From the NCBI RefSeq assembly GCF_006517395.1, contig NZ_VDCY01000004.1, forward strand, positions 186,001-250,000: DNA of 64,000 nucleotides. Reading direction: 5' to 3'. The notes under the pieces were generated by a model. That model searched no databases. It worked only from the letters and a program-made list of their open reading frames with translations, and had not been told where the DNA came from. The position numbers were made by a program, and so were the translations under genes. The stretch is from Terrilactibacillus laevilacticus. GTDB taxonomy: Bacteria; Bacillota; Bacilli; Bacillales; Sporolactobacillaceae. Below, in pieces: positions 21,076-28,735 of the stretch; the stretch's first letter is position 1, and the number at the start of each line of letters is the position of its first letter.

Positions 21076-21310
21076 GCTTTGCCTCCCTACTAAATTTTGT
21101 AAACTAGTTATAACACTAAATCCAACCCCGATTCTCCAAGTTGAAATGAGATAAGAGGAGATATAAAATTGGATAAACTGTTATAATATAAACAAAACGA
21201 GTGATTTTTCTTTCGGTGCTCTCTCCGTTTCATCAATAGCTCGCTATTTACGGGCAGTACGTTAAAGCGGAATCGTTAGATGCATAATAGAACAATTATT
21301 AGACAAGAAA

Positions 21311-21377
21311 CCGTGATTGGTTCAGCTTACAGTCAGTAGAGGTAGGCAGAACTCCTACTGATTGAAGTTTCACTATA
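21311..21377 (+). repeat. Repeat family B, copy B3 (degenerate)
   Basis: GATTGGTTCAGCTTAC, CAGTAGAGG, ACTCCTACTGATTGAAGTTTCACTATA match the right half of family B with deletions. Just upstream (about 21250-21275) TTTACGGGCAGTACGTTAAAGCGG looks like another piece in reverse order. Confidence 0.6.
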
Positions 21378-21447
21378 TATCATGACCTTTTTTAGAGTAA
21401 ATTTACTTGGAATTTTATGGAGAAAGTTTTGGCAAGGAGTGAGAAAT

Positions 21448-21738
21448 TTGAGTGAGAAAGTCATGGTCAATAATATAACATATGAAGTTATTGAGAATGT
21501 TCGCGATGGCTGGAAAGAAGCTTCATTTTTACAGAGGTATAGTGATATACTAACCAAGTTCGATTATATTGTTGGAGATTGGGGATATGAGCAATTGAGA
21601 CTACGTGGTTTCTATGAGGATACCCATCGAAAAGCCTCCTACGACACCAAAATCAGTACACTTACGGATTACATATTTGAATATTGTAATTTTGGCTGTG
21701 CCTATTTTGTCGTAAAAAAGATAAAATCAACTGATTGA
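21448..21738 (+). CDS. yutD: YutD-family protein (DUF1027)
   Basis: 96 residues from TTG 21448, which has AAGGAG 8 nt upstream. The longer frame from 21382 begins within the B3 repeat edge and is not supported by a ribosome site. Contains FLQRYSDILTKFDYIVGDWGYEQLRLRGF, the YutD core, and C-terminal CNFGCAYFVVKK. Function unknown. Next to yutF as in B. subtilis. Confidence 0.85.
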   Translation: MSEKVMVNNITYEVIENVRDGWKEASFLQRYSDILTKFDYIVGDWGYEQLRLRGFYEDTHRKASYDTKISTLTDYIFEYCNFGCAYFVVKKIKSTD

Positions 21739-21798
21739 TACAGAACATAGCGAAAAATCTTTATGCTTAATTTAAAATAGTAATTGTGAGGGATGTTG

Positions 21799-22563
21799 AT
21801 GAAACATTATGAAGGATTTTTAATTGATCTTGATGGAACGATGTACCGAGGAACGGAAAAAATAGAAGCGGCTGTTCAATTCGTAAAAAAACTGAAAGAA
21901 AAAGATATTAACTATTTATTTGTCACTAACAATTCAACACGAACAAAAGAAGTTGTTGCAGAGTCATTACAACAATTTGGTGTACCAGCAACACCTGATG
22001 ACGTGTTGACCACGAGTATGGCAACAGCCCAATTTATTAAAGATGAAAATCCAAATGCATCGGTTTATTTTATTGGAGAAGTAGGATTAAAGCAAGCACT
22101 AGAAGAGGTTGGTCTTAAATATGAAGAAGAAAAACCAGACTATGTGGTTATGGGAATGGACCGTGAAATAACGTATGAAAAGTTAACAAAAGCTTGTCTA
22201 GCTGTTCGCAAAGGAGCCAAATTTGTCTCCACGAATCCTGATATTGCTCTTCCAACAGAACAAGGATTTCTTCCAGGGAATGGATCGTTGACATCCGTAG
22301 TTTCTGTTTCTACGATGGTTGATCCCATTTTTATCGGAAAGCCTGAGCCAATCATCGTAGAACAAGCCTTAAAGAAAATAGGTACAGCAGCGGAACGTAC
22401 CATTATGGTTGGTGATAATTATCATACGGACATTCTTGCGGGACTAAGGGCAGGCATTGATACATTACTTGTCCATACAGGAGTAACAACAAAAGAAATG
22501 TTACTAGCCATAAAGGAAAAACCAACTTACGCCCTTTCGTCATTAGAAGAATGGACATTTTAA
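21799..22563 (+). CDS. yutF: YutF-like HAD phosphatase (NagD family)
   Basis: 254 residues from ATG 21799 (GAGGG 6 nt upstream). HAD motifs: DLDGTMYRG (motif I with the nucleophile aspartate), FVTNNSTR (motif II), the lysine in FIGKPEP and MVGDNYHTDI (motif IV). The C2-type cap between motifs II and III places it in the NagD/p-nitrophenyl phosphatase group, broad cytoplasmic phosphatases. The TAA stop lies in the target duplication of repeat A3, which begins with the next base. Confidence 0.92.
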   Translation: MKHYEGFLIDLDGTMYRGTEKIEAAVQFVKKLKEKDINYLFVTNNSTRTKEVVAESLQQFGVPATPDDVLTTSMATAQFIKDENPNASVYFIGEVGLKQALEEVGLKYEEEKPDYVVMGMDREITYEKLTKACLAVRKGAKFVSTNPDIALPTEQGFLPGNGSLTSVVSVSTMVDPIFIGKPEPIIVEQALKKIGTAAERTIMVGDNYHTDILAGLRAGIDTLLVHTGVTTKEMLLAIKEKPTYALSSLEEWTF

Positions 22564-22777
22564 GTGCGTGTTCAAAAAGGTGACGAATGAAAAGGGTTAC
22601 TGGCTAAGTACACTGGCATCCTGCCAGAACGCCAGTACTAGCCCGTCCTGGGCGTCGGAAGATCAAGGCGGCGCTGTTTTGAGGACCGGAATGTAGGTTT
22701 TTACTACATGAGGACCGGAAAAACAAACGGGCGCCGAGATTCGTAGCTTATCATTTGGTGACTTTTTGAACAACCTC
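22564..22777 (-). repeat. Repeat family A, copy A3 (middle class, 214 bp)
   Basis: Starts directly after the yutF stop. Ends GTGCGTGTTCAAAAAGG and GAACAACCTC; direct repeats TTTAA at 22559-22563 and 22778-22782. The centre has the ATGTAG...CTACAT hairpin form. Confidence 0.92.
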
Positions 22778-22810
22778 TTTAAGAAACTAAAGCAATTTTG
22801 GCTATTAAAG

Positions 22811-23314
22811 TTAAGAAGTTGGTGTTACGTCTGAATTATGAGCAAGACGACTCGCGGCAGCTGCAGCGATAGCACCAACAATATCGTCTAAGAAAGTATG
22901 ACAGTCACCGGTGGATTTATCGTTTAGTCTCGATAAGATCCCCGGTTTTTGTTTATCTATATATCCATAGTTAGTTAAACCGATCGAACCATACACATTA
23001 AGAATAGAAAGAGCGACAACTTCATCAATGCCATATAGTCCTTCGTCTTTTTTTAACATACTTTGTAGGGGTTCGTCTAATAAACCTTTTTCTGTCAGTC
23101 GATCTAATTGGATCCCTGTAAGAATCCCATTTTGCACTTCACGTTTGGAAAGAACTTTCTCGACATGCCGAATGCAATCCTCTATCGTTAAATGGGGAAA
23201 ATAACTCCTTTGTAAATGATAGGTTAACTCTGCGATGTCTTGCACTTTTACACCACGATCAAGCAGCCATTCTCTAGCTTTTGTTTCAATAACATTCAGT
23301 TGTTTTTGTTTCAC
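22811..23314 (-). CDS. yutG: YutG, phosphatidylglycerophosphatase A-like protein
   Basis: 167 residues with the PgpA fold: DEVVALSILNVYGSIGLTNYGYIDK and STGDCHTFLDDIVGAIAAAAASRLAHN, where the acidic residues of the family sit. Unlike membrane PgpA it has no clear transmembrane helices. Phosphatidylglycerophosphate dephosphorylation is plausible but not certain for this soluble subgroup. It is divergent from yutH and close to yutF, as in B. subtilis. Confidence 0.85.
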   Translation of the reverse strand: MKQKQLNVIETKAREWLLDRGVKVQDIAELTYHLQRSYFPHLTIEDCIRHVEKVLSKREVQNGILTGIQLDRLTEKGLLDEPLQSMLKKDEGLYGIDEVVALSILNVYGSIGLTNYGYIDKQKPGILSRLNDKSTGDCHTFLDDIVGAIAAAAASRLAHNSDVTPTS

Positions 23315-23431
23315 TTTTATTCACTCCCAAATCGTTTTTTAATCAAGTCTGGTTTAATGATGTCACATTTTATGGGCTTTAGCATAGAATAGTCCTAAAA
23401 GAAAGAACCGTTATCATCTGAGGTGATGGAC

Positions 23432-24415
23432 ATGAACAATGAATGGATAATGTTTATCAATCAACAATATGGCCTTGTATGTGAAAATATTGGTACAAAA
23501 GAATCACCCATCCTACGATGGAATAACGAAAAACTCATCTTGCAGCCTTTATCGGCTTTTTATCATCAGGAAATCGATCAACTTGCGCAGCTTTCTGAAT
23601 CTCTTCGATCAGCAGGACATCAAAAGTCGATGTTCATTCATAAAACCATTCAAGGACCATACACCATTCAAATACAAAATCAGCCGTATGTGTTGTGTAG
23701 TATGCCATTGATGACAAGAGGGCATTCATTTTCTTATCCGAAAAACTTGGCAAAACTTCATCGAGATACGTTAGGTATCGATATTAATACATTTAAAGAA
23801 TCACCTTACTTGCGAAATAATATGTATTGGGGAGAGCGAGTTGACAATTTAAAAAAGAAGGTAGATCAATCTTTGAATTCAAATCACATTCAGCCATTTG
23901 AACAAAAATTCATTCGAGTTTTTCCCTATTTCATTGGGTTATCAGAAAATGCGATTCAATATTATGTTGATTGGAATATGGATTCATTAGAAATTGAACC
24001 ACCCGTCCTTTGCCATTATCGAGTGAAAAATCAGCAAATGTCAGATAATGGAGTTGATAATCCAGCGGAGTGGGTTATTGATCATCGATCTCGAGATATA
24101 GCTGACTGGATTCGTGATACCATTTGGAAGACACACACTCTCCCAATTAATGAAGTTGATGTATTCTTACAACACTATCATGAAATATTCCCTCTTACAG
24201 AGGATGTCCTATCACGTATATATGGGCGTTTATTATTACCCATTTCTTTTATTGAATGTGGTGAAGATTACTACTTTGGTGAAGATAGGTCCGAGGAAAT
24301 GATGAAACAATTAAAAATGATCATTCAAAAATCAGAAAAAATGGAACAATTTTTAAAGTCGTTTGCCAATCGATATCATATCAATGCGGTAGATTGGTTA
24401 AAAACCTTAACTTGA
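23432..24415 (+). CDS. yutH: YutH-like spore coat protein
   Basis: 327 residues from ATG 23432 (GAGGTG 6 nt upstream). It belongs to the CotS/YutH kinase-like spore coat family, with HKTIQGPYTIQIQNQPYVLCSMP, NLAKLHRDTLG, PPVLCHYRVKNQ and DHRSRDIADWIRDTIW in the positions of kinase N-lobe, catalytic and metal motifs, but the usual catalytic HGD and DFD sequences are degraded. It is probably a structural spore component made in the mother cell. Confidence 0.82.
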   Translation: MNNEWIMFINQQYGLVCENIGTKESPILRWNNEKLILQPLSAFYHQEIDQLAQLSESLRSAGHQKSMFIHKTIQGPYTIQIQNQPYVLCSMPLMTRGHSFSYPKNLAKLHRDTLGIDINTFKESPYLRNNMYWGERVDNLKKKVDQSLNSNHIQPFEQKFIRVFPYFIGLSENAIQYYVDWNMDSLEIEPPVLCHYRVKNQQMSDNGVDNPAEWVIDHRSRDIADWIRDTIWKTHTLPINEVDVFLQHYHEIFPLTEDVLSRIYGRLLLPISFIECGEDYYFGEDRSEEMMKQLKMIIQKSEKMEQFLKSFANRYHINAVDWLKTLT

Positions 24416-24517
24416 AGAAAATAGATGCCAGTTCTATAAAAATAATCATTCATTATTGATAAAATAAATCCCCTTCACACGATGTATGAGGGGGAGAGAT
24501 TAGCTATTATGTTTTAT

Positions 24518-24739
24518 TTAAAAAACTTGTTCTAACTCACGTACACCAGGTACTTCTTCAAGAAGTGCTCGTTCAATGCCAGCTTTTAACGTAATGGTCG
24601 AACTTGGACAATTACCGCAGGCACCCATTAATCGGACGCGTACAATGCCATCTTCTACGTCAATTAATTCAACGTCGCCACCATCACGGAGCAAGAAAGG
24701 ACGAAGTTTATCTAATACTTCTTCAACTTGTTCACGCAT
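24518..24739 (-). CDS. yutI: YutI, Nfu-type Fe-S cluster carrier
   Basis: 73 residues from ATG 24739 (AAGGGAG 10 nt upstream; an ATG at 24766 is in frame but overlaps that site). It is a single NifU C-terminal domain with the cluster-binding CGNC in [20 protein letters not shown]. Such proteins carry 4Fe-4S clusters from the SUF scaffold to client enzymes such as quinolinate synthase. It is monocistronic on the minus strand opposite yuzD, with a family A repeat in the intergenic region. Confidence 0.94.
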   Translation of the reverse strand: MREQVEEVLDKLRPFLLRDGGDVELIDVEDGIVRVRLMGACGNCPSSTITLKAGIERALLEEVPGVRELEQVF

Positions 24740-24881
24740 GTCGTTCAGACTCCCTTCTCCATACATATAGGTCCATTATAAACGACAACGATAAAAAAAT
24801 CCATGCGGAAAGCTACGACAGAAAATCATGACTTTTGTTTTGTTAGAAAACTGTATATAGTATAAGAAAGAGTTGCTTATA

Positions 24882-25162
24882 GAGGGTGTTCAAAAAGTTA
24901 CCAAATGATAAGCTACGAATCTCGGCGCCCGCTTGTTTATTCCGGTCCTCATGTAGTGGATGCAAGAGGATATCTGGCTAAAATCGCTCACGTCCTGTGG
25001 CTGGCGCCTGAAGCTACCACAACGCGAGAAATGCCGGTCCTCGGGAACAGCGCCGCGTTGATCTTCCGACGCCCAGGACGGGCTAGTACTGGCGTTTCTT
25101 GCAGGATGCCGGCGTACTTAGCCAGTAACCCTTTTCGTTTGCCCACCTGTTTGAACACGCAC
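24882..25162 (+). repeat. Repeat family A, copy A4 (full class, 281 bp)
   Basis: Ends GAGGGTGTTCAAAAAGT and TTTGAACACGCAC. Flanks TTATA (24877-24881) and TAATA (25163-25167) differ at one of five bases. Lies between the yutI and yuzD starts. Confidence 0.88.
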
Positions 25163-25183
25163 TAATATGAGAGGGTGAATGTT

Positions 25184-25498
25184 ATGGAACTTACCGTTTA
25201 TGGTTCAGAGGCACGATGTTCAAGTTGTGTCCAAGCGCCATCTTCTAGAGAAACGATGGAATGGCTCGAAGCAGCAATTGGACGCAAATTTACGAATACA
25301 AATCATTCAATCCGATATGTGGATATTTATTCTCCCATTACTGAACAAGATAAGAAATATACAGAGAAAATCATTAATGATGAACTTTTTTTCCCTCTAA
25401 TCGTAGCAAATGACACGATAATCGGCGAAGGAATACCGAATCTGAAGAAAATCTTTCAATATATTGAGAAAGAAGAAGGCTTATCTATTTCTGAATAA
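25184..25498 (+). CDS. yuzD: YuzD, DUF1462 protein
   Basis: 104 residues from ATG 25184 (GAGGGTG 6 nt upstream). Thioredoxin-like DUF1462 protein with YGSEARCSSCVQAPSSRETMEWL, a CxxC near the N-terminus, and FFPLIVANDTIIGEG in place of the cis-proline loop. Possibly a small redox or Fe-S helper; its function is not known. Next to yuzB, yutI and yutM as in Bacillus. The A4 repeat ends 21 bp before its start. Confidence 0.88.
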   Translation: MELTVYGSEARCSSCVQAPSSRETMEWLEAAIGRKFTNTNHSIRYVDIYSPITEQDKKYTEKIINDELFFPLIVANDTIIGEGIPNLKKIFQYIEKEEGLSISE

Positions 25499-25586
25499 AA
25501 AAGGTTGACTTTTAGTCCATGAAGTTAAACAACAAAAGTTGACGAAACAGGAATCACACGTTAGGATTGTATCGAGGTGAGCCAAA

Positions 25587-25823
25587 ATGAAGCCAATTAT
25601 AGAGTTCTGTATGAGTAATCTTGCCAGTGGCTCGCAAAAGGCTCTTGAGAAACTCGAAAAGGATCCTAATCTAGACGTCATTGAATATACATGTCTTGGA
25701 TATTGTGGATTATGCTATGAAGGACCTTATGCGTTAGTCAATGGTGAGTTTGTGTCAGGTGAAACACCTGATGAACTCGTTGAAAATATATATGCCTATT
25801 TAGAAGAAAACCCGATGTTTTAA
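25587..25823 (+). CDS. yuzB: YuzB, DUF1450 protein
   Basis: 78 residues with the DUF1450 pattern: [38 protein letters not shown] and [20 protein letters not shown]. Four cysteines are in ferredoxin-like positions, but metal binding is unproven. GAGGTGAG precedes the ATG. Followed by a terminator. Same orientation as yuzD, 88 bp away. Confidence 0.9.
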   Translation: MKPIIEFCMSNLASGSQKALEKLEKDPNLDVIEYTCLGYCGLCYEGPYALVNGEFVSGETPDELVENIYAYLEENPMF

Positions 25824-25855
25824 AACACTACAGAAATCTTCTGTAGTGTTTTTTC
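25823..25855 (+). terminator. Terminator of yuzB
   Basis: AAACACTACAG, loop AAATCTT, CTGTAGTGTTTTTTC. Confidence 0.9.
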
Positions 25856-25876
25856 ACACAACTATTTATATTATAA

Positions 25877-25925
25877 GTGCGTGTTCAAAAAGGTGACAAA
25901 TTAGAAGCAAGAAGGCTAAGAGCGG
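25877..25925 (-). repeat. Repeat family A, copy A5 (49-bp fragment)
   Basis: GTGCGTGTTCAAAAAGGTGAC through AAATTAGAAGCAAGAAGGCTAAGAGCGG matches one end of short copy A1 and then stops. The other end is missing. Confidence 0.8.
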
Positions 25926-25971
25926 CTACATCTAGTTGTTATACGAAGTCTTTATCAAGGAGGATGCTAAA

Positions 25972-26199
25972 TTGGATTTTTCTCATACTTGGCCATACGA
26001 AAAAATAAAAGACGATTATTACTTCACAGAGTGTCCTTTTTGTCATACGGAAAATGTCTATTTACATCTAAGTAAAGCAGCAGCTAATCAAGCAGCAGAA
26101 GGGATAAAAACCCATGTTATTATGCCTTGCTGTCATGAAAAAATAGTTATTGTTGAAATGGATCAAGATTATATCTGGAGTGATCAAGCCTTAAGATAA
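25972..26199 (+). CDS. Small cysteine-rich protein, function unknown
   Basis: 75 residues from TTG 25972, chosen for the AAGGAGG 8 nt upstream. It contains FTECPFCHTENVYLHL and, later, VIMPCCHEKIVI, a possible zinc-binding CxxC plus CCH pattern. No family is recognised. It is flanked upstream by fragment A5 and ends in repeat B4: its TAA stop is the first three bases of TAAAGTGAAACTTCC. Confidence 0.65.
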   Translation: MDFSHTWPYEKIKDDYYFTECPFCHTENVYLHLSKAAANQAAEGIKTHVIMPCCHEKIVIVEMDQDYIWSDQALR

Positions 26200-26400
26200 A
26201 GTGAAACTTCCATCAGTGGGGACTTTTCAACGCACAGGATGTGCTAGTGCAGGCGTTGCGACAGGACGCCTGGCTTTTAGCCTGCGTCATCCCCCACTGA
26301 TGGAAAGCCAAAACCAATCGGACCTTTACGGGCAGTTGATCTTCTACCTATCTTCTTTGAATATTCTTGAGGTGGGGGTCTTTTCTAGCCGTTAAGGCGG
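26197..26400 (-). repeat. Repeat family B, copy B4
   Basis: Reads TAAAGTGAAACTTCCATCAG, GCACAGGATGTGC, GCGACAGGACGCC, AGCCTGCGTCATC, CGGACCTTTACGGGCAGTTGATC and TCTAGCCGTTAAGGCGG. The first three bases are the stop codon of the preceding gene. Confidence 0.9.
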
Positions 26401-26458
26401 AATGAATGAGGTTCTTTCATTAACAATATCTTTTGTAATTTTGCCAAAGTGCGAAATA

Positions 26459-26473
26459 CGACAATATTTGTCG
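26459..26473. promoter_or_regulatory. Palindrome upstream of dapF
   Basis: CGACAATATTTGTCG, perfect 6-bp arms CGACAA/TTGTCG around TAT, 41 bp before the dapF start. It could be an operator; the regulator is unknown. Confidence 0.35.
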
Positions 26474-26513
26474 ATAAGTTTTTAGATTATTAATTAAAAA
26501 GTGGGGAATATCT

Positions 26514-27380
26514 ATGACACGATTACCTTTTACAAAAATGCATGGATTAGGTAACAATTATATTTATGTCGATCGATTGACTTATACGGAGCCTTTGCCA
26601 CCGTATCCTGAACTGGCTAAAAAAGTGTCCAACCAAAATACCGGTATTGGATCAGATGGACTTATTCTTATTCTACCTTCAGAAATAGCAGATGTGAAAA
26701 TGCGCATTTTCAATAGTGATGGCTCCGAAGCAAAAAATTGTGGAAATGGGCTAAGGTGTGTTGCAAAGTATGCTTTTGAACATGGATTGGTGAATAAAGA
26801 ACACTTTTCAATTGAAACGATTAGTGGCAAAGTAGAGGCAAAAGTCTTCCCAACTGATGGCGGTGTTGACAAAGTGACCATCGATATGGGCGAGCCCATT
26901 TTAGAACGTAAACGTATTCCCATGACCGGAGGAAAGCCAGAAGAAACAGTTATTCAGGAAACACACATCATTGAAGGACAAGCCTATCAAATAACTGGTG
27001 TTTCTATGGGTAATCCGCACGGTATATTTATTGTAGACAACATACACAATATCCCTATAAATGAATTGGGTCCAGAATTAGCCGATGGACACGACCTTTT
27101 TCCTGAAGGAACGAATGTTGGATTTGTTGAAGTGATATCAGAAAATGAAATACATTATCGAGTTTGGGAACGAGGATCAGGAATTACGCAAGCTTGTGGG
27201 ACAGGAGCATGTGCAGCCGTTGTTGCATCGATTTTAGAGGGACGAATCCATCAAGGTGAGTTGATCACCGTTCATCTTGCTGGGGGAGATCTTCAAATAG
27301 AATGGGACAGTGAATCCAATCATGTTTGGATGACAGGAGCTGCTGTTACGATTTGTGATGGAATGTTCTTTCTCTCATAG
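26514..27380 (+). CDS. dapF: DapF, diaminopimelate epimerase
   Basis: 288 residues. It converts LL- to meso-diaminopimelate for lysine and cell wall synthesis in the cytoplasm. The two active-site cysteines are C76 in NCGNGLRC and C228 in ACGTGACAAVV. The N-terminal FTKMHGLGNNYIYVD is standard. GTGGGGA lies upstream of ATG. Synteny with yutI/yutM matches B. subtilis yutL (dapF). Repeat B5 begins 48 bp after its stop. Confidence 0.97.
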   Translation: MTRLPFTKMHGLGNNYIYVDRLTYTEPLPPYPELAKKVSNQNTGIGSDGLILILPSEIADVKMRIFNSDGSEAKNCGNGLRCVAKYAFEHGLVNKEHFSIETISGKVEAKVFPTDGGVDKVTIDMGEPILERKRIPMTGGKPEETVIQETHIIEGQAYQITGVSMGNPHGIFIVDNIHNIPINELGPELADGHDLFPEGTNVGFVEVISENEIHYRVWERGSGITQACGTGACAAVVASILEGRIHQGELITVHLAGGDLQIEWDSESNHVWMTGAAVTICDGMFFLS

Positions 27381-27428
27381 GATATCGGCAATTAATGGCT
27401 GAAAACTGATCATGCGGTTCCTTGCTAA

Positions 27429-27641
27429 TAAAGTGAAACTTCCATTAGTGGGGGTTTTTCGACACACAGGATGGCAAGTAGTAGGTGTTGCGACAGGACG
27501 CCTGGTTTTTAGCCTGCGTCATCTCCAACTGACGGAAAGCCTGAACCAATCGGACCTTTACGGACAGTTGATCCCACGTCAATCTTCTTTGAATACTCAG
27601 AATCTTGAAGTGTGGGTCAATACTTGCCCGTTAAGGCGGGA
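27429..27641 (-). repeat. Repeat family B, copy B5
   Basis: TAAAGTGAAACTTCCATTAG, a partly degraded hairpin (CACAGGATGGCAAG), GCGACAGGACGCC, AGCCTGCGTCATC, CGGACCTTTACGGACAGTTGATC, GCCCGTTAAGGCGGG. It is 48 bp after the dapF stop, in the same orientation relative to the gene as B4. Confidence 0.88.
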
Positions 27642-27713
27642 TAAATCAAATTTCTTCCGAAAAATGTGTAAAGTATGAATCTCTTTTAAATGATCAGCAG
27701 GAGGTCAGTAAAG

Positions 27714-27869
27714 ATGAATAAAGAAAACGTTTATGCTCAAATTGAACTATTCCGTCACCGTATGATATCAGTTGCTATAGAACGAGGGTTTCTAGATCCC
27801 ACCGTATTGAAATACAGTCGCCAAATTGATGATTTGCACAACATCTTAATCAAGCAAAGCCGAGGATAA
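27714..27869 (+). CDS. Spo0E-like sporulation regulator
   Basis: 51-residue protein too short for routine ORF lists. AGGAGGT lies 8 nt before ATG 27714. Sequence pattern: two helices with the family motif SRQID (SxxxD) at residues 35-39, preceded by AIERGFLDPTVLKY. Spo0E-family peptides dephosphorylate Spo0A~P and delay sporulation. It lies between dapF and yutM on the same strand, downstream of a B repeat. Confidence 0.82.
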   Translation: MNKENVYAQIELFRHRMISVAIERGFLDPTVLKYSRQIDDLHNILIKQSRG

Positions 27870-27943
27870 GCATCAATTAATTGAGTAAAAGTGGGTTTCA
27901 CGATATAATATGATCATCCTTTTATTTAGGAGATGAGAAAAAA

Positions 27944-28303
27944 ATGATTCTAACAATCACTGAGGCGGCAAACTTCCGAATCAAAGAAATGATGAAAGAA
28001 GAAGAAAAAGAAGATATATTCCTTCGTGTTGGTGTCAATGGCGGAGGTTGTACGGGTTTAACTTACGGACTCGGATTTGATGATACTCTTAAAAAGGACG
28101 ATCTTTCATTCGATGACAATGGCATAAAAGTTGTTATTGATAAAGAAAGTGCCCCATTATTAAGAGACGTCACCATTGATTTTAAGCAAAATATGATGGG
28201 TGGCGGCTTTGCGATAACCAATCCTAATGCCATTGCGACATGCGGATGTGGTCATTCTTTTAAAACGGCTACAAATGCAGGCACACCAACGAAAGATTGC
28301 TAA
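27944..28303 (+). CDS. yutM: YutM, A-type Fe-S carrier (HesB/IscA family)
   Basis: 119 residues. The three conserved cysteines are C36 (GGGCTGLTYG), C100 and C102 (ATCGCGHSF), the usual C-x63-CxC spacing. A-type carriers deliver clusters to client proteins. GGAGATG precedes ATG. It complements SufCDSUB, NifS and YutI in this window. Repeat A6 is inserted between this gene and its terminator. Confidence 0.94.
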   Translation: MILTITEAANFRIKEMMKEEEKEDIFLRVGVNGGGCTGLTYGLGFDDTLKKDDLSFDDNGIKVVIDKESAPLLRDVTIDFKQNMMGGGFAITNPNAIATCGCGHSFKTATNAGTPTKDC

Positions 28304-28318
28304 TCATTTTTCTTAATA

Positions 28319-28534
28319 GTGCGTGTTCAAAAAGGTGGCAAACGAAAAGGGTTACTGGCTAAGTACGCTGGCATCCTGCAAGAAACGCCAGTACTAGCCC
28401 GTCCTGGGCGTCGGAAGATCAAGGCGGCGCTGTTTTGAGGACCAAAATGTAGGTCTTTACTACATGAGGACCGGAAAAACAAGCGGGCGTCGAGTTTTTG
28501 TAGCTTATCATTTGGTGACTTTTTGAACAACCTC
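28319..28534 (-). repeat. Repeat family A, copy A6 (middle class, 216 bp)
   Basis: Ends GTGCGTGTTCAAAAAGG and GAACAACCTC; exact 5-bp duplication TAATA (28314-28318, 28535-28539). Sits 15 bp after yutM and before its terminator. Confidence 0.92.
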
Positions 28535-28552
28535 TAATATCAAATATTGATC

Positions 28553-28590
28553 AGGTTCAATTCATACCATATATGGATTGAACCTTTTTT
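28553..28590 (+). terminator. Terminator after yutM
   Basis: AGGTTCAAT, 15-nt loop region, ATTGAACCTTTTTT. Now separated from yutM by repeat A6. Confidence 0.8.
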
Positions 28591-28668
28591 GCGTCTAATT
28601 AATAGCGGACTATGGATAATGCCGTTGTCTACGAGTATAGGTTTTGCGGAACCAAAAAGTGTTTTTTT

Positions 28669-28708
28669 ACGTAAAAGTGAATAGAGCTAAGCTTTACGTT
28701 CTTTTTTT
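28669..28708 (+). terminator. Terminator-like leader hairpin before the next gene
   Basis: ACGTAAAAG (28669-28677) pairs with CTTTACGT (28692-28699) with one bulge, followed by TCTTTTTTTG. The gene starts at 28736, leaving no room for a promoter in between; possible attenuator. Confidence 0.45.
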
Positions 28709-28735
28709 GTACATCATTAAGGAAAGGAAGCTGTC

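Noticed and set aside
21382-21447. N-terminal extension of YutD
   Set aside because: It begins in degenerate repeat B3; the TTG at 21448 has the proper ribosome site and matches the family length.
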